Below are positions 10,495 through 19,187 of a DNA stretch of 64,000 nucleotides, in pieces; within the stretch, counting starts at the first letter, position 1; each line of letters opens with the position of its first letter. Made by a program: the position numbers and the translations under genes. The stretch covers positions 1 through 64,000 of the forward strand of contig JAKSDA010000065.1 in NCBI GenBank assembly GCA_022360315.1. Reading direction: 5' to 3'. This stretch comes from Pseudomonadota bacterium. GTDB taxonomy: Bacteria > Myxococcota_A > Polyangia > Haliangiales > Haliangiaceae. The notes under the pieces are model-generated. The model did not search any database and was not told where the DNA came from. It worked only from the letters and a program-made list of their open reading frames with translations.

Positions 10495-11463
10495 CTAACC
10501 GGCCGGGAGGTGCGCGCGCAGGGCCAAGAGAGCTGCCCCCTCGAACAACAGATATGCGGCCAGATGAGAGGTAATATCTGCGTGATCGAGATTGGGAGCC
10601 ACTTCGACCAGGTCCATGCCGACCAGATCCACACCGGCCAACCCGCGCACCGAGGACAGCGCTTCGCGCGAAGTCAGGCCACCGGGCACGGGAGTGCCAG
10701 TGCCCGGTGCAAACGCGGGATCCACTGCGTCGATGTCAAAGGTCAGATAGACCGGACGGGCAGCGATGCGCTGCCGGACCTCGGCCATGATCCGATCGAT
10801 GCCCTGTGCTGCCACGGCGTCGGCAGATACGACCTTGACGCCGTGGCCCTCGCCGAACGCCGCATCCTCCGCCGAGCCCCAGGCACCGCGGATACCGATC
10901 TGGTAGAGCTGGCCCTCTGCGATCAAGCCCTCGGACAGGGCATGGCGAAGCGGAGTGCCGTGATGATAGGCCTCGCCCCATACTTCGGGACCGCTGGTGT
11001 CGAAGTGAGCGTCGACGTGGACCACCGCGACCGGGCCGTGTTTGGCGGCCACGGCACGCAGTACCGGCAGGGACAGGGAGTGATCACCGCCCACCAAAAA
11101 CGGTACCGCGCCGGCACCCAAGACCGCCGCGACCTGGGCCTGAATGCTCTCACGCGCCGCTGCAGCGTCGAATGGCGACACCGCGATATTGCCGCCGTCC
11201 ACCCCCCTGATCCGACCGAACACATCGACCCGGTGGCCGGGATGAAATGTCTGGACCAGGGCGCTCACCCGACGTACATGATACGGCCCCAATCGAGTTC
11301 CCGGCTGATAGGTCGTGCCGCCGTCGTAGGGGACGCCGAGAAATACCAGGTCTCTCTCGCGGTATTCTTCAGCGCTGCCAGGGTCTGCCGACGGGACGAT
11401 CGGAAGCCGAAAAAACGGTATCTGTCCGTGGCGTAGATATTCGAATGCTGTCTGCTGTGTCAT
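10495..11463 (-). CDS. speB: Agmatinase / arginase-family ureohydrolase
   Basis: About 322 residues from the ATG at 11463, with GGAG seven bases upstream; an in-frame start at 11493 is less likely. The ureohydrolase manganese-site motifs are complete: GGDHS, then VHVDAHFDT, then FDIDAVDPAFAPGTGTP, plus GVPYDGGTTYQPGTRLGP near the N-terminus. It hydrolyses a guanidino compound to urea and an amine; agmatine to putrescine is most likely, but guanidinobutyrate or a related substrate cannot be excluded from sequence. Its first 95 bases overlap the 3' end of the acyltransferase gene in another frame. Confidence 0.9.
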   Translation of the reverse strand: MTQQTAFEYLRHGQIPFFRLPIVPSADPGSAEEYRERDLVFLGVPYDGGTTYQPGTRLGPYHVRRVSALVQTFHPGHRVDVFGRIRGVDGGNIAVSPFDAAAARESIQAQVAAVLGAGAVPFLVGGDHSLSLPVLRAVAAKHGPVAVVHVDAHFDTSGPEVWGEAYHHGTPLRHALSEGLIAEGQLYQIGIRGAWGSAEDAAFGEGHGVKVVSADAVAAQGIDRIMAEVRQRIAARPVYLTFDIDAVDPAFAPGTGTPVPGGLTSREALSSVRGLAGVDLVGMDLVEVAPNLDHADITSHLAAYLLFEGAALLALRAHLPAG

Positions 11464-12217
11464 TTTCGTCTCCGCCGCTGGGCGTAGTTGCACCGGGTGA
11501 AGCGGTGACCTGGGCGAGATTGCGGATTCGCTCGCTCGCCTCCCAGGCCAGCGCTTCGGCCGAGAGGGACGATTCCGGCGCCATCGGTTCGCCGAAATTC
11601 AGATATGCAGTCGTCGACGTCCGTCTGGCCGTGCGCCAGTAATGAGGCATGAAGGTTTGGTTTCCGGTCCAGTAGAGCTCGGTCGACTCGTACCCGACGG
11701 CCACCGGTACTACGGGAACACGGGCGATGCGAGCAGCGCCGAAAATGCCCCGGCGGAACGGTAACATCCGCCCTTCGGTGGTCGTTCCCTCGGGAAAATT
11801 GAGTATCGAGGTACCCTCCTCGAGAATGCGCAAAGCCGCGCGCAACACCTTTGCGCAGCTATAGACATCATCGCGATCGACAAACAGCACGCCGAGTGCA
11901 CGAAGGGCGTCGCCGAGGATGGGCCAGGTGGCGACTTCGGCCTTGCTGATCGGCAGGTACTCCACCGCCGGTGCGATGACCACCGGGTCGAGGTAGCTCA
12001 GGTGATTGGCCACTACCACGATCGGACCAGGAGGGACGTCGCCGGTGACAATGATGCGAAGCTGGTGAAGCTCGCACAGCTCGCGGCACATGGTAGATAG
12101 GGTCAATGCTCGCTCGTGCACCGATCGCATCGGGCCAAGGCGGGCCCGCCCCACGGTGGCCAACATGGAGAAGCCGGTCACTGCACTGCGCTGACTGGCT
12201 CGCGCCAGGGCTCTCAT
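11369..12217 (-). CDS. PlsC-type 1-acylglycerol-3-phosphate acyltransferase
   Basis: About 282 residues from the ATG at 12217, which overlaps the stop of the GNAT gene as ATGA. The acyltransferase motifs are present: NHLSYLD (an H-x4-D block), VLFVDRDD, FPEGTTTEG and VPVVPVAVGY. No long membrane segments are evident beyond a short N-terminal hydrophobic patch. It is predicted to acylate lysophosphatidate or another acceptor lipid at the membrane face. The last 30 or so residues (rich in T, S, R, D) lie over the start of the agmatinase gene and look poorly constrained. Confidence 0.88.
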   Translation of the reverse strand: MRALARASQRSAVTGFSMLATVGRARLGPMRSVHERALTLSTMCRELCELHQLRIIVTGDVPPGPIVVVANHLSYLDPVVIAPAVEYLPISKAEVATWPILGDALRALGVLFVDRDDVYSCAKVLRAALRILEEGTSILNFPEGTTTEGRMLPFRRGIFGAARIARVPVVPVAVGYESTELYWTGNQTFMPHYWRTARRTSTTAYLNFGEPMAPESSLSAEALAWEASERIRNLAQVTASPGATTPSGGDENDTADSIRISTPRTDTVFSASDRPVGRPWQR

Positions 12218-12744
12218 GCCGCCTCCTCGGCTGCAGCCGGTTGCGGTTCCACCAGGCCAAGACGCTCGTATTTCTGCCGCAATACCTGAAACGCAGCCCG
12301 GTCGATGCGCGACACGATGCGCTCGTCGCCGGGCCCATAAAAGTCTTTGCGCACTTCGACATCGGTCGCGCCGAGCATTTTGTGCAGCTTTCGCGCCGCG
12401 ACATTGTCGGGTTTGACTGTGAACCAGCACGAGTCGACCCGCGACATGATAACCCGCACGAACTGGCGCAAGAGCAACGTGACCACCCGGGTTCGCTGAA
12501 ATTCGGGCCGAACGGCGAGGGTCGTGCAGTACGCTTCACGGCGATTGACAAAGCCGAGCAGATATCCGACTGGGCGACCGTCGACCAGGGTAATAAAGCA
12601 CGTGTCGGCAAAGAAATCGCAGCACAACCGGATATAATACGAACAGAGCAGCTCTTCTCCGCTACCGCCGAAGATATCCTGCTCCAACTCGACCAGCGCC
12701 GAGAAGTCATCACTGGTCAGCGGACGTGTCTGGTATCGCGTCAT
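12214..12744 (-). CDS. GNAT family N-acetyltransferase
   Basis: About 176 residues; the ATG at 12744 has a strong GGAGG seven bases upstream. The fold shows a beta strand ending GRPVGYLLGF, then TTLAVRPEFQRTRVVTLLLR, which is the acetyl-CoA-binding V-x-P-x-x-Q/R-x-x-G/R-x-A/V region, though the usual R-G-x-G-x-G/A is changed to RTRVVT. A later N-x-x-A-x-x-L/K-Y/H segment (NVAARKLHKMLGATDVEVRK) completes the domain. It is translationally coupled to the acyltransferase gene, suggesting a linked lipid or small-molecule role, but the acceptor is unknown. Confidence 0.85.
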   Translation of the reverse strand: MTRYQTRPLTSDDFSALVELEQDIFGGSGEELLCSYYIRLCCDFFADTCFITLVDGRPVGYLLGFVNRREAYCTTLAVRPEFQRTRVVTLLLRQFVRVIMSRVDSCWFTVKPDNVAARKLHKMLGATDVEVRKDFYGPGDERIVSRIDRAAFQVLRQKYERLGLVEPQPAAAEEAA

Positions 12745-12874
12745 GAGGTTCCTCCAAACGTTCCGCATGACCATGCGCCACCACTGTGTCGCGATCGTGA
12801 AGCAACTGCAAAGTCTCGGCGGCGAGACTGTGACGTGCCTGCCCAGCCGATCGTTTCCCGCCGCAGCAGGCCGG

Positions 12875-13406
12875 TCAGAACTCTGCGTCGCATTCCCGGC
12901 CAGAACGTCTGGGCGACAGTCGACCGATGCCGATGGGCGGGACTTTCACCGGGTTGTACCGCCCGAGCAGCCGGGCGACGAGGCGGCTCGCTCGGCCCTG
13001 TCCAAGATCGAAGCAGTGCTGCCCGAGCAGCGCCACCGGGCAATTGCCGACTCGGGACGCGACGCAATACGACCCGAGGGATCGGCGCCCCTGCTCATGC
13101 GAAGTGCGCCGGCCACCCGTACCAAAAGAGGCCCGCCTGCCTCTTCCACACGTTCGAGCACTTGTAAGCAGAGGTCGGGTGAAACCGTCGTCCCGTTCGA
13201 GCAGGACCGGCAGCGCGTCGACTCGAGCCATCCTCGACCACGACGACCAGGTTGACATCGCTCGCTCCAGCGCGATACGTGCCTTGCCTTGGCCAGGCTG
13301 CCGTACACCACCACGGCCACAGGGCCGGGCTTCGCAGCCTCGAAAGGTCGAGCATTCGCTCGACGGCAGCTCTTGCGTTGTCGGGATAGCTGTCGGGGAT
13401 CGACAT
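12875..13406 (-). pseudogene. Frameshifted nucleotidyltransferase remnant
   Basis: Starting from the ATG at 13406 (MSIPDSYPDNARAAVERMLD), coherent protein pieces continue in different frames: GPVAVVVYGSLAKAR in a second frame, ASDVNLVVVVEDGS back in the first, and VDALPVLLERDDGF in a third. Joined, these give the G-S-x-A-x-G/A-x10-S-D-x-[DN]-L core of a nucleotidyltransferase-fold domain protein. At least three frameshifts are needed, and the downstream part is not recognisable. In the second active-site position the intact family would have D-x-D/N, and SDVN fits this. It is therefore a decayed gene lying directly downstream of the 13416 lipoprotein gene. Confidence 0.7.
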
Positions 13407-13415
13407 GCAGGGAGA

Positions 13416-14117
13416 TTACCACCGCGCTGTCCGGCCGGGATTCTGTCCCAAATTTTCGCCCGCCGATAGCAATCCGGATTTGAAGCGGATGGTGTAGTTG
13501 TTGCGGATGCCCGAGGTAGCGGCGCGAACCCGAGCGTATCCGGTAATCGACCGGGTGCTCGGCACCTGTGCCCGGAGATGGCCGAGATCTCCGTCCACGA
13601 TGACACTGTCGCTCAGGAGATCGCCAGTATCGTCGACGATGTCCAGGAGCAGTGCGCCGCGGGAAGCCAGAAAACGGAGATCGACAGTCACACTGATGCC
13701 ATCGAACCGGATCACGTCGACATCACTGGTCGGGCAGATGGCCAGACCGGCGATGTCGAACAGGCGGCCGGACTCCACCATCAGAACGGGCTGGGCCGAG
13801 TCAATCTCTTCGTTGGGCTCGGTCGAGGAGTCGTCTGCACAGGTGAACGGAGCAGCGTCCGGGCTCGTGATGCCTCCGTCGCGAGTCGCAGAATCTTCGC
13901 GATAGCAGTACTGCTCGCGATCGAATCGCTCCACACATACATAGCCCTGGGGGCACTTGGGCTCTTCGGTGCCGCACCGATACGGCTGATCGCCGAGTTC
14001 GGGGTCGTAGGGGTCGCAGCCGGCGGCGAGCAGTGCTGCGCACAGGGTAGAGACCGATGCGACAATCGCACCTGCCGATGCGACAATCGCACCTGGGCCG
14101 GGCTTCAGAATCGCCAT
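13416..14117 (-). CDS. Lipoprotein of unknown function
   Basis: 233 residues with a lipoprotein signal ending LLAAGC. The segment after the lipidated Cys (CGTEEPKCPQGYVC) is a short Cys-rich motif common in myxobacterial lipoproteins, followed by an acidic linker and a beta domain of about 110 residues (from AQPVLMV) resembling a PPC-type domain. The signal region carries a duplicated GAIVAS unit. The start overlaps the 3' end of the TPR gene by 13 bases, so the pair is probably co-transcribed. No enzymatic motif is visible. Confidence 0.75.
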   Translation of the reverse strand: MAILKPGPGAIVASAGAIVASVSTLCAALLAAGCDPYDPELGDQPYRCGTEEPKCPQGYVCVERFDREQYCYREDSATRDGGITSPDAAPFTCADDSSTEPNEEIDSAQPVLMVESGRLFDIAGLAICPTSDVDVIRFDGISVTVDLRFLASRGALLLDIVDDTGDLLSDSVIVDGDLGHLRAQVPSTRSITGYARVRAATSGIRNNYTIRFKSGLLSAGENLGQNPGRTARW

Positions 14118-15394
14118 GTTAACACTCCCCCGATGAAATCGGGCTCGACGATCGGCACAGAGCTGAGTCGCTTGACAGGCTTTGTCACCCGTCCCCGGGC
14201 CCGTGCAGTGCGGAGCCGACGTTTGCGCGGGCCAACGAACTCTCGGTACCAGAGATATCCAGCCGCGCTGGCCGAGAGTGTGCTCAAAACCAGTGATACG
14301 CGCGCCATGGTTTCAAAGCGCTGTCCCCGGCGCTCGACATTGCGCTGATACTCGGAGAATGCGTTGCACGGCTGCGCGGTGCACCCGGGGGATAATTCCC
14401 CGGCATTGCTCGCCAGGCGTCTGGCCTGGTCGGACGCAGCACGGTAAAATCCCAAAAACGAGCCGAAGAATACCGCTGTACCCGCAGTCGCACTCCACCT
14501 CGCAATGGTCCATCCGCGCCAGCCGGTATCCACGGAGCCAGGTGTCTGCGGCGTGGGACGAGGCTCGATATCTGCGTGCCGAGGAGCTGGAGCGGGTTTG
14601 GTTGTGGGTTTCAGTTGGAGTTTGCGTTGGAGTTTGCGTTCGCGTTTGCGTTGCTGGCCGCCAGTTGCATTGCCGTGGCGAGGTGGCACGCCGGGGTTGA
14701 TGAGGACCAGATGCGGCTCGGCCGATCGCCCCGAACGAGTCACTCTGCGCTCGTCGTGAGCCTCGCCAGCGTCTGGCTGGTTGTGAGCCTTTACCGCCTC
14801 TATGTAGTAGTGAAGGGTTTTGCCCCGCGTATGCGAGCCCGGAATGCGGCCGACGAATTGTCCCTGTCGCGCGGTCATGGGCACCCGATCGAAGTCGCCC
14901 TCACCACCGCGGCGATAAAACAGGTTTGCTCGCCATTCCGACCGTTCGGGTATCGTGGCTGCGATATCGATGGGCAGACCCGGCGGCGCCTCCGTCACGA
15001 CCTCGTGGATGAATCTGACCCGCCTCAGATCTCTCACGCGGTCTGTGACCTGGCTGTGTATCGATGCTCTCTTCCTGGCATCGCCCTTTACGAGAAACCG
15101 CTCGTAGTACACCAGTGCCTGTTCTACATCTCCCATCGTATCGTAGGTGAAACCGATATTGTAGAGGAGCAGTGGATTGTTGCCCGATAGGCGATAAGCA
15201 GCCTGAAACCTGACGATCGCGCTCTCGTACTCCCCGGCTTGAAAGAGCTTCTTGCCGGCGATGTAGGTTTCTTTGGCCTTTTTTCGATCTCCGGTTGAAT
15301 TTTTGCCTGCAGGTTGAGCCGATACAGACCCCGCAATGATGACACATACAGCTGCGGCACAGATGAGTCTGCAGAGATGGCGGACCGGCTCCAT
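14105..15394 (-). CDS. Periplasmic TPR-repeat protein with C-terminal membrane segments
   Basis: About 429 residues from the ATG at 15394; a TTG at 15421 is also in frame. A signal peptide ends VSA, followed by two to three TPR units (ETYIAGKKLFQAGEYESAIV, then AAYRLSGNNPLLLYNIGFTY and MGDVEQALVYYERFL). A basic, Pro-rich linker of about 60 residues follows, and then two hydrophobic stretches near the C-terminus (SATAGTAVFFGSFLGFY and SLVLSTLSASAAGYLWY). This architecture is widespread and uncharacterised in myxobacteria. It follows the gene at 15418 closely, so it is likely in the same operon. Confidence 0.8.
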   Translation of the reverse strand: MEPVRHLCRLICAAAVCVIIAGSVSAQPAGKNSTGDRKKAKETYIAGKKLFQAGEYESAIVRFQAAYRLSGNNPLLLYNIGFTYDTMGDVEQALVYYERFLVKGDARKRASIHSQVTDRVRDLRRVRFIHEVVTEAPPGLPIDIAATIPERSEWRANLFYRRGGEGDFDRVPMTARQGQFVGRIPGSHTRGKTLHYYIEAVKAHNQPDAGEAHDERRVTRSGRSAEPHLVLINPGVPPRHGNATGGQQRKRERKLQRKLQLKPTTKPAPAPRHADIEPRPTPQTPGSVDTGWRGWTIARWSATAGTAVFFGSFLGFYRAASDQARRLASNAGELSPGCTAQPCNAFSEYQRNVERRGQRFETMARVSLVLSTLSASAAGYLWYREFVGPRKRRLRTARARGRVTKPVKRLSSVPIVEPDFIGGVLTWRF

Positions 15395-15417
15395 GTGTAT
15401 CACAGCCCCGAGAGCGT

Positions 15418-16527
15418 TCAAAAGTCGGGATCGACCAACCCGCGCGGTTTATTGTCCGGCTTCTTGGCGGGTTTATTGTCCGGCTTTTTGGCGGGTTTAT
15501 TGTCCGGCTTTTTGGCGGCACGGCGCGCCTTGCCAGCGGCTTTTTTGTTGGTCGCAGACCGTTTCTTCGCGCCTCCGGCCAGGGCCCTGGCTGTCCGAGA
15601 TGCCCCGCGCTGAGTTGCGTCCCTCACAGACTTGTTTTTGGCCGATTTTCTGCCCGAATTGATGCGTGTAGATCTCTTTTTGGCAGATCGCTTCTGGCCG
15701 GGCTGTTTTCCGGCCGTCTCGGCTTTTGCCAAAGCGTCGGCGGGTGCTCCGCCTGCCGGCGTTGGCGACAGCACCTTAGGTGTCCGCGCTGGCGATTGGC
15801 TGCCGGCACGGGTCATATTGCGGGCTCGCTCATCTGGCGCGCCGGATGAGGACTGTGAACCCACAGATACGACCGACTGGGATGGGGATACGACCGACCG
15901 CGATGGGGGCTTGGCGTCGACCGGGGACGAAACTTCCCGCCGGGTCTGCAAGGCCGAGTTGTGGCGGCTTTCGGTGCGCGACACGCCGGCCTTTTCGGCG
16001 TCGCCGCCCGACAAGTTGCCGACCATCAGCATGACCAGAATTCCGGCGAAAAACGCCAGTACTGCGGGAAGCCACACCAACGCCCGCTGGTCGGGCATGT
16101 CGTCTACATCGACCACTGTGGCCGTCTTGGCCGCGGACTCAGCGTGCCGCTTGAACTCGGCCAGCTCCTCTTCCAGCGACTGGATCCGGGCCCTCAGCGC
16201 CATTTCAGAGCCGGATACATACGACTCGACCGCAGGCAGTTCTTCGGTCGCCGGACGCTTGCCGGCAACCGACTCGGCTCCGGTCGCATGCTCTGCCTCG
16301 GGCAATCCAGTATCTCTCCGCGCTGATCCGGTGAGCCCCCAACTGTCCCGGTCGACACTCGCCTGGTTGGCTCGCGCGATAAATGCGTCCAGGGCAGCAT
16401 CCACGCTGGCTCCCGGGCGAATCGTACTGGCTATCTGCCTCAGGGCCGAAACACTGGACTCGCCGCCCAGCTCCAGACTGTCATCGACTGCCGATAAAGA
16501 CCGAGGAACCTGCTGTGTATGGATCAT
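15418..16527 (-). CDS. Single-pass membrane protein with basic KPDNKPAK repeats
   Basis: 369 residues. An N-terminal acidic cytoplasmic part contains a short coiled coil (about residues 110-130, LRARIQSLEEELAEFKRHAE). One membrane helix (about residues 152-168, WLPAVLAFFAGILVMLMVG) is followed by a long disordered extracytoplasmic tail rich in Ser, Lys, Arg and Ala. The tail ends in three copies of K-K-P-D-N-K-P-A, encoded by a 24-bp tandem repeat. The tail resembles DNA- or polyanion-binding histone-like tails in composition. I do not recognise the family. It precedes the TPR gene on the same strand. Confidence 0.65.
   Translation of the reverse strand: MIHTQQVPRSLSAVDDSLELGGESSVSALRQIASTIRPGASVDAALDAFIARANQASVDRDSWGLTGSARRDTGLPEAEHATGAESVAGKRPATEELPAVESYVSGSEMALRARIQSLEEELAEFKRHAESAAKTATVVDVDDMPDQRALVWLPAVLAFFAGILVMLMVGNLSGGDAEKAGVSRTESRHNSALQTRREVSSPVDAKPPSRSVVSPSQSVVSVGSQSSSGAPDERARNMTRAGSQSPARTPKVLSPTPAGGAPADALAKAETAGKQPGQKRSAKKRSTRINSGRKSAKNKSVRDATQRGASRTARALAGGAKKRSATNKKAAGKARRAAKKPDNKPAKKPDNKPAKKPDNKPRGLVDPDF
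15447..15518 (-). repeat. 24-bp tandem repeat coding KKPDNKPA
   Basis: Three near-identical copies of a 24-base unit containing GGGTTTATTGTCCGGCTT on the plus strand, inside the 3' end of the membrane-protein gene. Because the unit is a multiple of three, changes in copy number would keep the frame. Confidence 0.85.
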
Positions 16528-17179
16528 TACTCGAATTTCCCTATCACCTGAACCAGACTAGCCGAACTTTCTGCTCGCGTGAATACACCGAGCGTCCATG
16601 AAGTGCTCGAACATGAACCCCAAACAAGGATACAACTGACCCGGTTTGCTACCTAGCAAGTTGTTCATCGACGGCTTTTTGCATTGGTCTCGCCGCTCGG
16701 ATTCAGTGCTGCGATACTGTGGAAGATGTCAGGCCAGGTCTTGACCTGTCGGTACAATAGAATCCCTCGATGACAACCGGTTGCGCCAATGATCCTACCA
16801 TTGGACCATGCGTTGGCGCGCAGATCGAGCAGCTGTTACTCGTTGATCAGACCGTTTCGCATAGAAACTCACCGAACTGCACGGGACTCCAGGAAGTGCC
16901 GTGGTGGTCATGACAGGATCGTCTGGTCGCGTGTGACGCAGTGTGTCTTATCCGATTGTTGGTCGGACCGTGAATGTCGCGAAGGCAAAGAGAGCAGCAG
17001 TGTTGGTCGGGGTTGGCTGATACCAGTGCCGACGCCAACTCTTGCTTCATGATTTTGAAGTAGACTCTGCGAGGTTGGGTAAACAATCGGTCAGGGTGCC
17101 AGCGGACCAGCGATGATACACTGAAAAAGCGTGCAAGCAGATGACGTTAGCGAATTGTTCGAGCTAGGATGCCGCTCTT
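16528..17179. other. Intergenic region between divergent genes
   Basis: About 650 bases between the minus-strand membrane-protein gene and the plus-strand methyltransferase gene. No gene with a ribosome site or protein-like composition was found. A TTGACC at about 16738 has no suitably spaced -10, so I do not call a promoter from it. Confidence 0.5.
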
Positions 17180-18502
17180 ATGGCTGCCACGGATGGTACG
17201 CGCGGTAAGAAGCGCAGCGGGGGAGTCCGACGAGGTCGTCCGTCGGGAAGTCGATCGTCGGGCAGTCGGGCCGGGACTCGGAACACGGGCGGAGCTCCGA
17301 TCGTGCGGCGCGGAACCGTTCGGCTCCAGCACGAAGTAGCTCGGCGTATTCGGGCCGGCCATCCGTGGGTGTATCGCGAGGCAGTTGGTTCGCGTCTGTC
17401 CCGTATGAAGGCCGGTTCACCGGTCGAGCTGGTCGATTGGGACGGCGATTTTGTCGGCCGTGGTTTTTACGATGGCGAGACCGCGATCGCAATTCGCGTC
17501 ATGACCCGGGATCCCGGTGACGAGATTGGACCTGAGCTGGTCGCGAAGAGAGTGCGCGAGGCCATTTTACTGCGCCGCCGCATCCTCGATTGGGAGCGTT
17601 ACGAGTGCATGCGCATCATCAACGCCGAGGCCGACGGTCTGCCGGCCATCGTGGTGGAGCGCTACGGGTCTCACCTGGTCGTGCAGCTCTATACCGAGGC
17701 GGTGAGCAAGCTGCGCGATCCCTTGTACGATGCACTCGCGGCGGAACTGTCGCCTGCAGCCATCTACGAGCAGAGGCGTTTCAAGCCGCTATCTGGCGCA
17801 GCTCCGCGCTCTGGAGCCGAACTCGTGCGGGGTGGTCCAGCCCCGGTAGAGATCGAGGTTCGCGAAGGCGATCTCAAATTTTGGGTCGACGTCACCGCGC
17901 CGCTGGCCACCGGTTTGTTCGCCGATCTGCGGGAAGGACGGCGGGTGACATCTTGCTGGGCCAAAGATCGCCGGGTGCTCAATCTATTCAGCTACACTGG
18001 CTCGATCTCGGTCTACGCGGTTCACGGCGGCGCCACAGCGATCACTGCGGTCGACGTGGCCGCCCGGGCCCATGCCCGGGCCCGGCGCAACTTTGCGCTC
18101 AACGGAATCGATCCCGAGGGTCCCGAGCACATCGTCGGCGACACGTTCAAGGTGCTGGCCCGCTTTGCCGAGCGCAAGCGTCAATTCGATATGGTGGTCA
18201 TCGATCCCCCGGCGTTTGCCAGCGCGAGTCGGGGCGGCAAGACGTGGAGTGCGGTCAAGGACTACCGCGAACTCATCGCTGCGTCTCTCGAGGTTCTTTC
18301 GCCCGGTGGCGTTTTGATCGCCGCCTCCTCGACCCGGCGGATCTCGCAAAGCGATTTTGACATGACATTGGCCGAGGGCGCGGCCCGCGCAAGAACCTGG
18401 CTCCGCATCGTGAACCGCCTTTCACTGCCGCGCGATTTTCCCGTATTGCCGGCATTTCCCGAGGGCAACTACCTCAAATTCGCCATCGCGATCCGCGATT
18501 GA
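17180..18502 (+). CDS. Class I SAM-dependent rRNA methyltransferase, RlmI-like
   Basis: 440 residues. A basic, low-complexity N-terminal tail of about 45 residues precedes a PUA-like domain (VRLQHEVARRIRAGHPWVYR), then an RlmI-type linker with TGLFADLREGR, and a Rossmann methyltransferase core (VLNLFSYTGSISVYAVHGGA, then MVVIDPPAFAS). E. coli RlmI makes m5C1962 in 23S rRNA. In many relatives the segment after G-G-x-L has an S-C-S; here it reads AASSTRRIS with no Cys. Either chemistry or target may therefore differ, and I give no gene symbol. It stands alone and is convergent with the next gene, four bases apart. Confidence 0.85.
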   Translation: MAATDGTRGKKRSGGVRRGRPSGSRSSGSRAGTRNTGGAPIVRRGTVRLQHEVARRIRAGHPWVYREAVGSRLSRMKAGSPVELVDWDGDFVGRGFYDGETAIAIRVMTRDPGDEIGPELVAKRVREAILLRRRILDWERYECMRIINAEADGLPAIVVERYGSHLVVQLYTEAVSKLRDPLYDALAAELSPAAIYEQRRFKPLSGAAPRSGAELVRGGPAPVEIEVREGDLKFWVDVTAPLATGLFADLREGRRVTSCWAKDRRVLNLFSYTGSISVYAVHGGATAITAVDVAARAHARARRNFALNGIDPEGPEHIVGDTFKVLARFAERKRQFDMVVIDPPAFASASRGGKTWSAVKDYRELIAASLEVLSPGGVLIAASSTRRISQSDFDMTLAEGAARARTWLRIVNRLSLPRDFPVLPAFPEGNYLKFAIAIRD

Positions 18503-18506
18503 TCGG

Positions 18507-18944
18507 CTATTGCGGCGGGGGATGAGCGTAGAACGTCTTGTTGGAAATCCACCAGCGGCCAGCGACCTTGAGCAGCAAAAAGTAGTCCGTATATCGCCGT
18601 TTTCCCATGACGATTTCAGCCTTGGCCACGGCTGCGGTTCCGCTGATATCGATCGAGATCAGACGGCCGACGCGATTGTTCTTCTTACCCGGCTTGAAGC
18701 GGGCGATATAGTCGCCGACCGGCCACCTTTGAAATCGGCCGTCGCGGACGAACTGGAGCTCTGCGGTATCCAGGAACGCCCGCTTGAGGCTCTCGATATT
18801 GCCATTCTCGGTACCATCGAAGTAATAATGAATCGCTTTGGATACGGCGGCTACGTCCGGATCCACATCCGCCGTGGCCGGTGCAGAGATGGCGAGAAAA
18901 GCGGCAATCGTGGCGGCAATGGTCGGAATGGGCCGATAGGTCAC
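18507..18944 (-). CDS. Secreted NTF2-like (lumazine-binding type) protein
   Basis: About 145 residues from a GTG at 18944 with GAGGAG seven bases upstream; the frame is open to 19025 but the GTG starts precisely at a signal peptide (VTYRPIPTIAATIAAFLAIS, cleaved after ATA). The mature part matches the SnoaL/NTF2-like 'putative lumazine-binding' pattern: helix with YFDGTENGNIESLKRAF, then LQFVRDGRFQRWPVGDYIA, and the closing KVAGRWWISNKTFY strand. These domains bind small ligands, and the ligand here is unknown. It is convergent with the methyltransferase gene. Confidence 0.8.
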   Translation of the reverse strand: MTYRPIPTIAATIAAFLAISAPATADVDPDVAAVSKAIHYYFDGTENGNIESLKRAFLDTAELQFVRDGRFQRWPVGDYIARFKPGKKNNRVGRLISIDISGTAAVAKAEIVMGKRRYTDYFLLLKVAGRWWISNKTFYAHPPPQ

Positions 18945-19027
18945 GTTGGATCTCCTCTTCGTTGATTCGGTGTCAAGCTGATCCGCCTCGTTTCCCGGAC
19001 AGACGAACGGTACTGAGTTTAACACAA

Positions 19028-19075
19028 TAAACAGAAACGCACTCGTTGTGGCTCAAACGAGGTGTTTCTCTGTGG
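19028..19075 (-). repeat. Palindromic repeat family B, partial copy
   Basis: Only the palindromic half is present: ACAGAAACGCACTCGTTGTG ... GTGTTTCTCTGTG, with inverted outer ends. On the minus strand it matches the family B core (CAGAAACGCCTTGTCTGATC followed by CACAACGAATGAGTTTCTG) seen at 21881-21972. Confidence 0.6.
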
Positions 19076-19187
19076 TACCAGCCCGGGCTGGCCAGAATGA
19101 TTCACCACACCGTGTGGACAATAGCCGCGCCAAAGCCGATGACCGATGACCGATATCGGTCGATGCCAACTGGCGCGGCAGCGCCGG

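Noticed and set aside
16738..16760. TTGACC as a -35 promoter element
   Set aside because: No -10 at 16-18 bases; TACAAT follows only six bases later.
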